Part shown: piece after piece, positions 1-10,368 of the stretch
How positions within the stretch are numbered: the first letter of the stretch is position 1
Layout: each line of letters opens with the position of its first letter
Assembly: GCA_014905825.1 (NCBI GenBank)
Contig: JACGCN010000011.1
Location: 1,178,001 to 1,242,000 of the forward strand
DNA from: Lyophyllum atratum
Lineage: Eukaryota; Basidiomycota; Agaricomycetes; Agaricales; Lyophyllaceae
Direction: 5' to 3'
Length of the DNA stretch: 64,000 nucleotides
Made by a program: the position numbers and the translations under genes
The notes under the pieces: generated by a model
What the model was told of the DNA's origin: nothing
The model's database searches: none
What the model saw: the letters and a program-made list of their open reading frames with translations, nothing else

Positions 1-1139
1 ACTTTATGCGCCAATGTAGCCCATACAGGGAGTGTGGGGACAGAAAAAGATCCTACAATCTACACTGTCCCAGACTTGGAAATCGAGAGGAAGAACTCTG
101 CAGAACTTCCGCCAGTTTACGTCTTCCAGGCACAGGCCACCCGCGTGCCGTTGCCGTGCGTTGTTTGTTTTCCATGCCTCTGCACTTCCGAGTTCGCACT
201 TCTGCAGAACCACTTCAGACTCACCCATCCCGGTTCCCTTTCTGCATCTCTACTGTCACAACGAGCAGAGGGGGGGCTGCGCGCCTCATGTGCACATCAC
301 TCCTGCTCCGTCGTTTGATCTTTCATATTTTGCCGAAGCGGCACACCGGATGCATTTCCGTCCCCTGTGGTCACACAACCATCACCAAGGCACCGTTAAG
401 ACCTCTTATATTTCTTCAAGCTTTCTCTCGCAAATAAATACCCAAGGCCCCGGCAGCCCTGGTATTTTATTGAATCTCCGAGGTTGTTCTTTGACGCCCC
501 CGCGCACGTTGCGAGCACTCAATGTTCACCTTCACGGTCAACCTCCGTATATGCTAATCTAATCTCATGGACAAAGCAGCACTATGGTCTTGCTTAAAAA
601 TTTTCATGAGAAGCACCAGTATCAGCTCGCTGTGGCCTTTCGAAGACACTTCCCGTCATCGTTTGAGGGGATGAGGAGCAGCAGTGCCGCTCTTGCGTCA
701 ACCATCATCCGGCTTCGGCTTCCTATTTCCTTAATCTGGCACTCCCTCCTCGGGAGGAACTGGGTCTTTGCGTGTGGGCCGTTTCCTCCTCGTCCTCTCA
801 TACCCATCCTGGACCATGGACATTCATATCAATGGCTACGCACCCGCCGTGAATAACGCGCTTTGCTCCACCTCAAATTATTACATGCGATCGGTGAATC
901 AAGCCGAGATGGTGCAGGTCCCAGAGACCGAACAAAAAGTCACTTTGGACGCGAGACTCGCCGCCGTATATTTGTGTTGGGGGTATGGCAATGTGAACAT
1001 GAATCTGTTTTTGTCGAAGCCACAGGCGCATCGCGATTCGCTGGACAGGTTCTAGAGCGCCGAAGAGACATCGCTCGATGATGAGAGCCATTGTACGCCA
1101 AATCATCAACAGGCTAATGTTTGGTCGTGAAAACCTTAC
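1..1139. other. No gene recognised; left edge and upstream of decayed thaumatin copy
   Basis: Short open frames occur on both strands, but none shows a recognisable motif or a convincing splice chain. The right part, roughly 600-1140, may hold the eroded 5' exons of the thaumatin-like pseudogene that becomes readable from about 1145, but I could not align it with any certainty. Confidence 0.4.
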
Positions 1140-1144
1140 TTCCG

Positions 1145-1615
1145 TCCATCAGGTCCCGTAGAGTTGCAGCTTTGTGGTTGTGCAGGCTTCCCTATCGGCT
1201 GCGAGAGCTCCTGCCTGGCCAACCTCGACGGGAATCACGGTGCTTATGTGAACCGCCAGTCTCGCCAGCTTCGCCAGCTCATCAATTTCTTGTCCCAAGA
1301 TGATTCTGCAAACTGCTGCACGGGCACGCACGATACCCCGGCTACATGGCCGTCATCTGGTCCGCGATATGTCTTCGCATCCCCTTTCCAAGCCTGAGCT
1401 TTTTTTGGGGGGAAAGCGTGCTAGTACTACAGCTACTTCAAGGATAACTGTCCTGGGACGTATGTGTATGCTTTCGACGAGGGAAGCGGGACTGCACAAC
1501 TCACCTTGCCAGTCTGTGGGAATTAGTCAACCTGACTATACTCTTACTTTCTGCCCATGGTGGTCGGAGGGTGCGGTCTTCCCTGTTATAGATCATACTG
1601 ACTCGTACTAGTTTA
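1145..1615 (+). pseudogene. Decayed thaumatin-like protein gene (3' half readable)
   Basis: Pieces of a thaumatin-like protein can be read in the order of the intact gene 450 bp downstream, but in different frames. They include a PVELQL block, then a CESSCLANLDGN block near 1200-1240 (matching the intact GCKSACFANIDG), SANCCTGTH near 1308-1332, YSYFKDNCPGTYVYAFDEGS near 1430-1485, and DYTLTFCP near 1530-1556. After the VCGN block a TAG stop follows at once, and the final TFCP motif is one frame over. The N-terminal half cannot be reconstructed. The order and orientation match the intact copy at 2062-3369, so this is best read as the older, inactivated member of a tandem duplication. A sequencing or assembly error could explain the last frameshift but not the missing first half. 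Confidence 0.75.
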
Positions 1616-2061
1616 GTGTCACACTCGTGTTTTGGGTGAGCCAGTGATCCTTTCTACGCGCGAATAAAACCATTTAGTGCGGATGCAGATGCCTCTCTTA
1701 GCCCTTGCCTTCCATGCGTATGCTTCAATGGTCCTCGGATTGTAGACGACGGAAAAGAAGCTGTGAACAGCGTGCCGTCACGGTTAACCGTCTGTCTACG
1801 TCTTGTCTACGTCTCACCTAACACGTCTCATCTAAGTGACGTCCTCTTTACCCCCGCACCTTCTCTTCGATCAAGAGGCTCGTATCTCTTCATGGTGGCT
1901 TCTTTGCTTAAACTGTTGAGCGCTGAGGACGGAGAACGAGGAGCAGCTTATGCACTCGGCCGTGCTCATCTCATTACATCTTGCAGCGACCAGCCCTTTG
2001 CGTTTAAAACGCTGAGGAATCTCTCCGGGAAAGAGTCAATACTCGAAGTCGATAGCACAGT
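1616..2061. other. Spacer and probable promoter of the thaumatin-like gene
   Basis: This 446-bp stretch lies between the decayed and intact thaumatin-like copies. I see no supported gene in it. It should contain the promoter and 5' untranslated region of the downstream gene, but no clear TATA element or operator could be assigned. Confidence 0.35.
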
Positions 2062-3369
2062 ATGAAGTTCACCACAGTCGCTGCCTTGCTCGCCATATCG
2101 TCCAGCGCTACAGCCCGCACTTTCATCGTACGTATGGGTCCTACGGATTCTGATCGACTTGCTCATGATTCGAAAGGTTTACAATTCATGCTCGTACACA
2201 ATCTGGTAGGCATCATCTGGAATGTTGTGTACGATGAAGCTGACTGTTATCTACAGGCCCGCTGTGAGAAACATGACCGACACCATCCGAATTCCTATAC
2301 TGACAGTCTCCCAGATATTCACTGACCCCAACCGCGGCTCAGTAGTTCCAGCCTTCACGACAGGGTACTCTTCCTTTACTTCACGTTCATCTTCGTCGCT
2401 GATACCATCATTGTTCGCAGTTGGGCAGCCCGACCCTTCAGTAGTGTCAGTTTCAGCGTGCCCGACAACTGGAAAGCCGGAAGGATTTGGGTACGACGTT
2501 TAGCTTACGGAACTTGGACCGTTTCCCGCTATACTCACCAGCTTGAAACAGGGTCGCACCGGTTGCAACTTTACAAACAATTCTGGTCCAAACTCCTGCT
2601 TGACAGGGGGCTGCAATGGAGGGCTTGTCTGCGACCCAACCACTGGGACGGTGAGTACTCACAATCATCGCGAGTATACCCTACCGATGCATTACTTGTT
2701 TTCAGGGTGTTCCTCCCGCCACGCTTGCTGAGTTCAACCTGGGTAGTAGCCTCGTTGACAACTACGCTGGTAAGCTGACATTGCTGCATGTCGTGTCTTA
2801 CCTCGGACTGCTCACTTGTACACTAGTGTCTGTAGTTGATGGTACCAACATTCCCATGAGAATTTCGAACAGCGTAGGATGCCCCGTCGCAGAATGCCCA
2901 GTGGACTTGAATGTCAATTGTACGTCGAACATCCGAATGAACTTTCATTCAACCTTCAATTTGATGCACACCAGGCCCTGCTTCATTGAGAGGCCCCTTA
3001 GATTCTACGGGGAAAGCGTCGGGATGCAAAAGTGCCTGTTTTGCAAATATCGATGGAACTCCATGTATGTAGATCGACTCCTTACATGACTGCACCTTAT
3101 CTGACGCAATGCCTCTCAGCGAATTCGGCGAACTGCTGCACAGGTACCCACAACAGCCAGGGCACATGTCCGTCTTCTGGTGCGTAATAATGCACGCGGC
3201 ATCGTCCACCACTGACACCCCTGGAACAGGTGTGGCGTTCTACCCCTACTTCAAAGGAAACTGTCCCAGGACCTACGCTTATGCATTCGACGAGCCGAGT
3301 GGGACCGCGCAGTTTGCTTGCAGCTTCGGCAATAACAAAGCTGACTATTTTATCACTTTCTGCCCTTGA
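2062..3369 (+). CDS. Thaumatin-like secreted protein (11 exons, 255 aa)
   Basis: Exons are 2062-2127, 2177-2205, 2257-2263, 2315-2364, 2421-2490, 2552-2650, 2706-2769, 2827-2919, 2975-3064, 3120-3179 and 3230-3369. Phases agree throughout and give 255 residues. A signal peptide (MKFTTVAALLAISSSATA) precedes the mature domain, which reads YNSCSYTIWPA, then VPDNWKAGRIW, GGCNGGLVCD, DGTNIPMRIS, CPVDLNVNC, SANCCTGTH and ends at TFCP. I count 16 cysteines, the full set expected for eight disulfides in the large thaumatin/PR-5 fold. The acidic-cleft positions (E in LAEFNL, D in VDGTN, D in CPVDL) are present. Members of this family are secreted, and some fungal ones have beta-1,3-glucanase activity on cell-wall glucan; that activity here is inference. 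The third exon is only 7 nt (GCCCGCT), needed to complete IWPA. A decayed paralogue lies just upstream. Confidence 0.92.
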
Positions 3370-3604
3370 CAGAGATGCTCTCCGTTGATCCCCTCTTGTA
3401 ATTTCGATGATTTTCACATTGCTACCCGAGTTCTGAATTCCAATCCAATGTTGCTATTTGTGTTATATTCTTTCCCAAGCAGGACATCGCATGTTCTGTT
3501 GTACACTGAGACGTGATGACGACAAAAACACTCCTCCTGGACATTCGATATCGAAGGTTACGGAAGTAAGCATCACCCGGATCAGCGGTTCAAGTGGCAA
3601 AAAG

Positions 3605-3689
3605 TGGACACACCCGGAATTGAACCGGGGACCGCCCGCATACACTACAAGTGCTAAGCGGGCGTGATAACCAACTACACCATGTGCCC
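3605..3689 (-). tRNA. tRNA-Ala(AGC) with 11-nt intron
   Basis: On the minus strand the sequence folds as a tRNA. The acceptor stem GGGCACA pairs with TGTGTCC and contains the G3:U70 wobble that identifies alanine tRNAs. The anticodon stem CCCGC/GCGGG encloses the loop TTAGCA..T, giving anticodon AGC. The T arm is CCCGG-TTCAATT-CCGGG. An 11-nt intron (CTTGTAGTGTA) sits at the canonical position after base 37. The mature sequence is identical to the second copy at 28467-28550. CCA is not encoded, as usual in eukaryotes. Confidence 0.95.
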
Positions 3690-4025
3690 ATATAATTGTC
3701 GATCGGTGGGTACTCTATCTCACTGAAATAGTTTGAGATGGAAATATGGAAAAGTTCAGCTCGATTCCGCAGAGTCAGTGAGGTCAATGAAAGGATTTAC
3801 GTGTACGTCTAGAGTGTGGAGGGAACGAAGCCGACGATTTAGCAGAGCGAGGTCTAAGAATAGCACTGACCAATCGTGAACAGGAATTTGATCGCTTTTC
3901 CGGATCGGCCCTGTTTCCTTTTGAAGTCGACTGACGATATCGTGTTCCAAAGCCATGTAAGCGTGGTCATACGACCTTGCCTATCACAGGGATGCTGAAT
4001 CCCTATAGAAATTCCAGGCGCCTCC
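3690..4025. other. Spacer upstream of the folate gene
   Basis: This 336-bp stretch holds no supported gene. I looked here on the plus strand for a dihydroneopterin-aldolase (FolB) domain that could be spliced to the downstream HPPK-DHPS gene and did not find one. Confidence 0.4.
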
Positions 4026-5859
4026 ATGGCCGATTCCACTAACACCGTGGTCATTGCACTGGGTTCCAACCTAGGAGATCGCTTCTACAACATCGAGCTC
4101 GCACTTCGCCTCCTCGAAGCCCCACAGGAAGGCCTGTCATCTGAAGATCTTGAGCAATGTGGACCAGACGTATACTCTAGAGTTGTCGATACCAGCTTCA
4201 TGTATGAAACAACACCCATGTACGTCACTGATCAACCCTTCTTCATAAACTGTGCTTGCATCGTGCGTCTGTCTCATCATTCAAGCTGCTGCTAATTCAC
4301 ACTGCCGAAACGTATTTCAGATTGAAACCAACATCCCTCCCGTGGTTCTACTGCGCCTTCTGAAGCATATCGAAACTGCCGTTGGACGCGTTGCCTCAGT
4401 TCCTAACGGACCGCGGGCCGTGGATCTGGATATGGTGTTTTACGGAAGCGACGTGATAGATACGAGGCCGAGCGAAGATCGAAAAACTCTGGACAATCTA
4501 CAAGGACAACTTGTGGTTCCCCATCCTAGGATGGCAGAGCGAGAGTTTGTGCTCCGGCCTTCAAATGAGTAGGCACCTTTGCATCCTATCCTGAACGGCT
4601 CTCATCAACAACTATGCAGTATGATTCCCGATTTCGTCCACCCAGTATATCAGGATCCCCTTTGGAAACTACTGGACAATCTTCCGGAAGAAGACCTCTC
4701 CATGCGCAAAGTTGTACCTTTCCCTCGTTACCCATTACCTACAGGCCAAGCCCGGCCTTATGGCTTACGGAGCGTACCCCCGACCCTAACCCACTGGACC
4801 TATCCTATCATCTCGAACAAAAGACCAAAACGCGGCCTGAACCGCAAAACCTATCTCATGGCGACACTCAACGCCACGCCAGACTCCTTTTCAGATGGCG
4901 CGATGCATCACACTTTGGAGACGGCTATGGGTTACGCTCGAAAATCAGCGGACGCTGGAGCTTCGATCATCGATATCGGAGGTTACTCAACGAAGCCTGG
5001 GGCCAACTTCGTTTCAACAGACGACGAGATCAATAGAATCGTTCCAATCATCGGCGCTATCAGAAATTCGAAGGACTCCGACTCACCCTCGGACTCCCAT
5101 CTGAAGGAGATACCCATCAGCATCGATACGTTCCGGTGGGAGGTGGCGCGTGCATCCATTTTGGCTGGCGCGAACTGCATTAACGACGTCTATGCTTTCA
5201 CGGGGCGAGAGGACGTCTACCCCCTCCCAGACATCGATGCGACAAAGAGAGCAGAAGACTCTATGGCGCAGATGAAAGCTGTCGCTCGCGAATTTGCTGT
5301 TCCTGTCATCCTTATGCACTCGCGAGGCGACGCTGGTAAAAACAAAGACTACGACATGTACGGGGCAGGTCCGGGAGCGGTCATACGGGGTATCCAGGAA
5401 GAGCTCGGCAACAAAATTGATCGTATCGTCAAAGGCAAGGGCGGCGTTCGGCGGTGGATGGTCATCGTGGATCCTGGTGTCGGGTTCAGCAAGACCGTGG
5501 AAGGAAACCTGGAAATTCTCAGGGATGCGTCGGACATTGTCGCCGACGTGAAAATATGTGGTAATTCATGTTCTTTCCTCACACTCTACCCTTGAATTCA
5601 CGCCCAATCTGTGCCTCCAGGCTCCAAGCGTAATCCACTCAGGGGTTATCCTCAACTAATCGGGCCTTCACGGAAATCGTTCCTGGGTGCCATCCTCGCA
5701 AAGGGAGAAGGCGGCAGAGAAACAGCCCCGAAGGAGCGAGTATGGGCGACCGCTACCGCCGTAGCGTGCGCTGTGCAGCAAGGCGCGATGGTCGTGCGTG
5801 TTCATGACACAAGAGAAATGGCTGATGTCATAGCTGTGGCGGATGAGCTATGGGGTTGA
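4026..5859 (+). CDS. FOL1: Folate synthesis enzyme, HPPK-DHPS bifunctional (554 aa)
   Basis: Exons are 4026-4262, 4321-4568, 4620-5560 and 5621-5859, in phase, for 554 residues. Residues about 1-175 are 6-hydroxymethyl-7,8-dihydropterin pyrophosphokinase (HPPK), with ALGSNLGDR near the start and the PRAVDLDMVFYG signature. Residues about 238-554 are dihydropteroate synthase (DHPS). Its motifs run in order: ATLNATPDSFSDG, IDIGGYSTKPGA, ISIDTFRWEVA, CINDVYAF, VILMHSRG, VIVDPGVGFSKT and IGPSRKSFLG. The enzyme pyrophosphorylates hydroxymethyl-dihydropterin and condenses it with p-aminobenzoate, and is the target of sulfonamides. In yeast FOL1 is a trifunctional protein with an N-terminal dihydroneopterin aldolase (FolB) part, which is not visible here. 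Either the organism keeps that activity on another gene or an upstream exon was missed. Confidence 0.93.
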
Positions 5860-5937
5860 GAAGTATGTGGACCATTCGATGACTATCTTACAACTTATTT
5901 TCGTCGAGATCTATAAACTTAAAGGATTAATACCAGC

Positions 5938-7611
5938 TTAATAGTCCGTTACTTTGATCACGGCTTTAGCTTTGTTCGTGCCCTTCTGAACCGCAAGTAT
6001 GACATCCCCGACCTTGTCCAAGCCTTCCGTCACTTCTTCCGTGAACTTGAGCTCGCCACTCGCCAGTTTCGCAGGAACCGTCGCGTAGAATTCGGCTTCG
6101 TATTTGTGTTCCAGGGTGCCCACAATGAAGCCATTCATGGATAACGATTTCGCAATGACGAGCATAAGATTCTGTTCATTGTCATGTTAGTTGAGTGAGT
6201 TCTGTTGAGGACGTCTGGCCTACGTTGATCGGCTTTCCACCGCCGTTATAACCTAGAGGACTTAGCTACTTCAGAGCTTGGAAAACGATAGTCTCACCGG
6301 AAATCATTCCACATTCCTGTCGCGAGAGCATGTATCAGATTAGGCTCATATCAAAGACCGAGAAAAAGACGAACGATGAATCGAGCCCCGTTGTTGGCCG
6401 CGACGAGCGCTTGATCCAAGGTCTCTCCACCGACATTGTCCCAATATCTGATACTCGATGAGTACTTTTGAGACAGATGTCCGCACGTTGACTTACACAT
6501 CGATGGGACCCTCCTTCGCCAATACTTCGGCTGTGTCAGTTGCGTTATAATTGAAAGCTACATCGGCGCCAATTGATTTCATAAATTCGACTTTTTCTTC
6601 AGAGCCTGCGGACGCGATAACCTTTAAGCCGTCAAGTTTTGCCAATTGAATGACGAGCCTTCGGCGAGATTCCCGTTAAGGCTAGTGGTAATTTTGGTGG
6701 GATGGTATGGCTTACGATCCGACAGGTCCTGGACATAAAAGATCAGAAAACCTGGAAGACGTGTTCTCCGAGGTAATTACCTCCTCCAGTGGTCACGAAC
6801 GCAGTTTCTCCCTTGTTCATAAGCGTATTAAGCCAATCGGCCATGCTCTTTCCGCCAGTAACTCACCTTCTTCGCTCGGGAATACTCTTTCCAGGCCATA
6901 TATGCTGTTTTTCCTGCATTCAAATGTGTGAGGTCAATGGTACGTGCATAATATCAACGGTTATTCAGATACCTGGCATCCCCGCGGCGCCAACGTACAC
7001 AGACAGAGGCAGCCCCTGTTCGTTGGTGAAGATCTTGAGGCCAACAAGATTCTTTCGGACGCTGTATTCCTCGTGCGCTGCACGATCGATGTCAGAGCAA
7101 GTCCCACGAGACGCACAAAGTGCCTCACTTAGATGGCCATAGACGAGGTCCCCCTTGCTGACCCCCGAAAGCTCCGAGCGAACGACGACTCCGACTCCAT
7201 GGCTGCCTAGCCTGATACGCGCCGTTTGGCTTTCAATTTACACGAAGTTTTCCGAAATGGAGCTTACGGTTCCCCAATGGCGAACGGTGGCTTCAAATAT
7301 GTTTAGAAGGTCATAATTCTTTCAAGGTCCGTGATCCACTTACTGAGTATGATTTCTTTTCCGGAGCTCGCATCCTTCCCCTCAGATATGGGTCAATCGA
7401 GAGCACAAGGGTCTTCAGGATAAACCCGCCGTTCAAGGGAACGTTTTCAATGTCGATCGTTTTGGTGTCATCGTACACTGTTGTCTTTCCAGGCTCGGGA
7501 TAACCTATACAGACAACTTGGTCAGAACTGATCCCGGCCACCAGTCTCGGGGAACCGCTAACCTGTCGGAATCGAGTTGAATATGGTACGAGCATTTCTT
7601 ATGGGTGCCAT
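5938..7611 (-). CDS. NADP-dependent MDR-family reductase (alkenal/prostaglandin-reductase type)
   Basis: The gene starts at 7611 (MAPIRNARTIFNSIPT) and splices through about eleven exons to the TAA at 5938, giving roughly 345 residues. The N-terminal catalytic fold includes LSIDPYLRGRMR and SHGVGVVVRS, followed by SVYVGAAGMPGKTAYMAWKE. The Rossmann cofactor loop is TTGGGPVGSLVIQLAK, then KSIGADVAFNY and YWDNVGGETLD, ending at AVQKGTNKAKAVIKV. These are hallmarks of the zinc-independent medium-chain reductases related to plant 2-alkenal reductase and leukotriene B4 12-hydroxydehydrogenase, which reduce alpha,beta-unsaturated carbonyls with NADPH. No structural zinc cysteine cluster is seen. 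One exon (6716-6728) is only 13 nt, encoding the centre of the glycine-rich loop. All the joins I followed keep frame, so the gene looks intact. The physiological substrate cannot be inferred. Confidence 0.88.
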
Positions 7612-8399
7612 CTTGGTAGTAGTGAAAAGGTGCAGATGTGTGGAAAACTTATATCCCGACGATTTTGAAGGCGTCGAGTCTAAATATATATGTGATCCCA
7701 TCGGCTTTTGTATAGCCGGGCTTTTTCGACATATTAGTAAGGACTCTCTGTAAGCTGAGGAGAGGATGGTGTGCTTTGTGTATCATATGCACATGTTCAA
7801 CAAGTATTTCGCAGGCAACGTCAAGCCCAGGCTGAAGTAACGATGGCGTGGTTTCATCACAAGGTGAAGAACCAGAAGAAAAGTGCTCGACGGAGACCGC
7901 CCGAGGCAAACAGCGACTTGAGTCTTAACCAAGCATATACGCAGGACCGGTCGGCTAAGATAAATGTTCAAAACATCACCTTAAGAGCGAAATCGACGAA
8001 AATGAGAAAAAGGTTTCGTCGGCGTCTAGGCCTTAGGACTGCGCAGCAGTTTTGCGATTAGTGTCAATGGCCTGGCCAGTGTTGGACATTAGCAGCATTC
8101 TAGGTAGGCAAGCTGAAGAGAATCCAGCAAGAACGGTCGTGCAAGCAAAACAACGGAAGGATTACGAATGAGACGACATTGTTACCCTTGGATGGAAGGA
8201 TGTGGCAGGCCCGATTTGGGCCTGACTGGCCAAGTATGCCATTTGTTTTGCATCAGCTTGAAGTCCAAACATGACACGTGCCATCGCGTGTCCCCAAGAC
8301 AAACGACGACGTTCCCAAACTCTCATCGACATCCCCAGTGACTTCGTTCACAAATAGCTGGGACGCTCGCCTTCTCTGTCCCTTATACCACCCACCGCA
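7612..8399. other. 788-bp divergent intergenic region
   Basis: This lies between the start codons of the minus-strand reductase and the plus-strand SEC11, so it should hold both promoters. Several short open frames occur, including one on each strand near 7650-8060, but none splices or resembles a known family. A small imperfect palindrome (CAGGCCCGATTTGGGCCTG) is present near 8206-8224. Confidence 0.4.
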
Positions 8400-9235
8400 A
8401 TGTTCAGCGAAGAATTGAAGTCCTTCCGGAGGCTGGGCATGCGCCATGTTCGTTCTTGGAAGCATCTATTTCACGTGTAATTCTCAAGAATATGCATAGG
8501 TCCTCCTGCAAGTCCTGAACTTTGCCTCGGTAATCGCATCCGGGCTTATGATATGGAAAGGATTGGGACTCATCACAAATTCAGAGTCTCCCATTGTCGT
8601 CGTCCTGAGGTATGTTGACAGGCACGGATCATCAGGTTGCGTCTAACCATGGTCTTGTAGTGGTTCTATGGAACCTGCGTTCTATCGGGGAGACCTTCTT
8701 TTCCTCACCAATCCTGTTTCCGAGCGGTACCACACAGGCGACATCACGGTTTACAAGATTCCTGGAGCTGACATTCCCATCGTCCATCGCGTCCTCGAAA
8801 CACACGATGTCCTACCGAAGCGGAAGAATGCTAGGTTCATTGTTTTTTTCCTCTTATATGCTGTAAGTTCTGCATTGAACGAATTTACCTCAGTGCGAAC
8901 ACGGGAGCGGCACCCGATCAGCTACTATTGACGAAAGGGGACAACAATTATGTTGATGATATAGAGTTATACCAGGGATTAGATTGGCTCGAACGGAAAC
9001 ACATTGTCGGCAAGGTTCGAGGGTACGCAGCGCTTGCTTCACCTTATTTTTGTCCCGCATGCTCATGCAACGCCTACTAGGTTCTTACCATACGTTGGCT
9101 ACGTCACAATCGCCATGGTAAGCAGTTCCATGCAACGATTATACAAGTCCTCACCCCTTCTAGAACGACTTCCCTCAGCTGAAATATGCTCTACTTGGAG
9201 GTCTGGGTCTTTTGGCGCTTGTTCAGCGCGAATAG
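8400..9235 (+). CDS. SEC11: Signal peptidase complex catalytic subunit Sec11 (189 aa)
   Basis: Exons are 8400-8447, 8500-8609, 8661-8834, 8894-9022, 9081-9117 and 9164-9235, all in phase, for 189 residues. The start reads [16 protein letters not shown], followed by a single N-terminal membrane anchor ([19 protein letters not shown]). The catalytic serine is in LSGSMEPAF, the histidine in IPIVHRV and the aspartate region in [12 protein letters not shown]. Domain [21 protein letters not shown], follows. The C-terminus ([16 protein letters not shown]) is a hydrophobic helix. These are the signature boxes of the endoplasmic-reticulum type I signal peptidase, which cleaves signal peptides in the lumen with a Ser-His-Asp mechanism. 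The length is close to the usual 165-185 residues. It is probably essential and constitutively expressed. Confidence 0.95.
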
Positions 9236-9721
9236 ACGTGTTAAGGAAGTGGTCGACGAAACATTACCCTGCATTTTCCGTCCAGCTGTGACGCTATTTA
9301 TTCCGCTTTGCGCGATCCTGTAATTCTAAATTTTGGGGAAAGGCTCATTAATCCACTTTTACTCGACTGCCGGATTTTCAAAGCGTCGTCATTCTCCTAT
9401 ATGACAACGCCTCGAAACTCGATACATGATCCACTGGAGACATATATGCGTCTCCCAGTGAAACTGGTTATTTTCGACAGGTTGGTTTCACAATAACTGC
9501 CCACGGGCAACTCTCTATGAGAGGCTTGCGGGAAGCCCTCCGGCGCCCATTCCAAGAGGTTGGCAAGGATCAAATCAAAGCATGACCCTGCCTTGAGTGA
9601 CTTGTTTCTCGTCTGAAGTGGTCTGCATCCGAAACATGAGATGGACAAGTGGAGTAGCGTCAAACAGTCCTGAGCGAAACGAACTGGAAAATCAACAAAT
9701 TCTAAAATAGCCCAACCCCGT
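9236..9721. other. Spacer between SEC11 and an inverted-repeat element
   Basis: This 486-bp stretch holds no supported coding region. It should include the SEC11 3' untranslated region. Short open frames on both strands lack recognisable motifs. Confidence 0.4.
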
Positions 9722-9757
9722 GGGAGGCCCCCGGACGCTCCTGTATATGTTCGGCCA
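9722..9757 (+). repeat. Left terminal inverted repeat
   Basis: This 36-bp terminus ends in TGTTCGGCCA. It matches the reverse complement of 10333-10368 at 34 of 36 positions. Confidence 0.88.
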
Positions 9758-10332
9758 CGAAATCTCCAAAAATCGGCCTCAAATCCCCAATGTTTTGGGG
9801 CTCAAATCCCCAATAACGGCCGGGGTTGTAGAACATACCACGAAAAACATACGAAAAACATAGAAAAAAACAGAAAAAAAACATAGAAAAAAACTCGAGT
9901 TCTGTTGAAAGCGCGACGTTCACTGTGATATACTTTAGATTTTTGGTACCTCAAGTTTTCTTCTGGACCATACGACCACCTGCGATATGTATTTCAGGCA
10001 AATCCTTTCTAACTTTCGGTTTGCTATGGATAGAGCGGCAGACGAGCTCTATATTGTCGAGACTGCTAGTAAATCGTACCTACAAGACTGCCTTACTACA
10101 GAAGCCCGATATTGAGTGAATTTATCAATTTTGGCTGGGCTTTTGCTTCGGTGAACTGCCTCACGACGTGAACTTCTGAGCAACAAATTGTGCTGATCAT
10201 CTGGCGAAGTTCGACCTATTACGGGACCTGAAATCCCCAATCTGGGGGCCGAGGTTTTTCAAAAATTTCTCTCAAATCCCCAATGTCTGGCCGGGAAAAT
10301 CGACGATTTCTGGCCTCAAATCCCCAAAAAAT

Positions 10333-10368
10333 TGGCCGAACATCTATAGGAGCGTCCGGGGGCCTCCC
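10333..10368 (-). repeat. Right terminal inverted repeat
   Basis: This is the partner of 9722-9757. It runs from TGGCCGAACAT to GGGGGCCTCCC. Confidence 0.88.

Larger units (their letters stand above)
9722..10368. mobile_element. Non-autonomous inverted-repeat element with AAATCCCCAA arrays
   Basis: The 36-bp ends are inverted repeats: 9722-9757 begins GGGAGGCCCCCGGACGCTCC, and 10333-10368 is its reverse complement with 2 mismatches in 36. The 647-bp body codes for nothing recognisable. Near the ends lie five exact copies of AAATCCCCAA (9781, 9804, 10231, 10274, 10318) and one near copy at 9760. All six are in the same orientation even though the ends are inverted. The middle is A/T-rich with A-runs near 9860-9890. 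I find no clear target duplication; only GT flanks both sides. It fits a MITE-like DNA transposon relic of undetermined superfamily. Confidence 0.8.

Noticed and set aside
8206..8224. Palindrome CAGGCCCGATTTGGGCCTG
   Set aside because: It is too short and isolated to call an operator or terminator in a eukaryotic promoter region.
9722..10368. Helitron or retroelement interpretation of the inverted-repeat element
   Set aside because: It has clear terminal inverted repeats, no reverse-transcriptase or Rep/helicase coding, and no CTRR-hairpin end.
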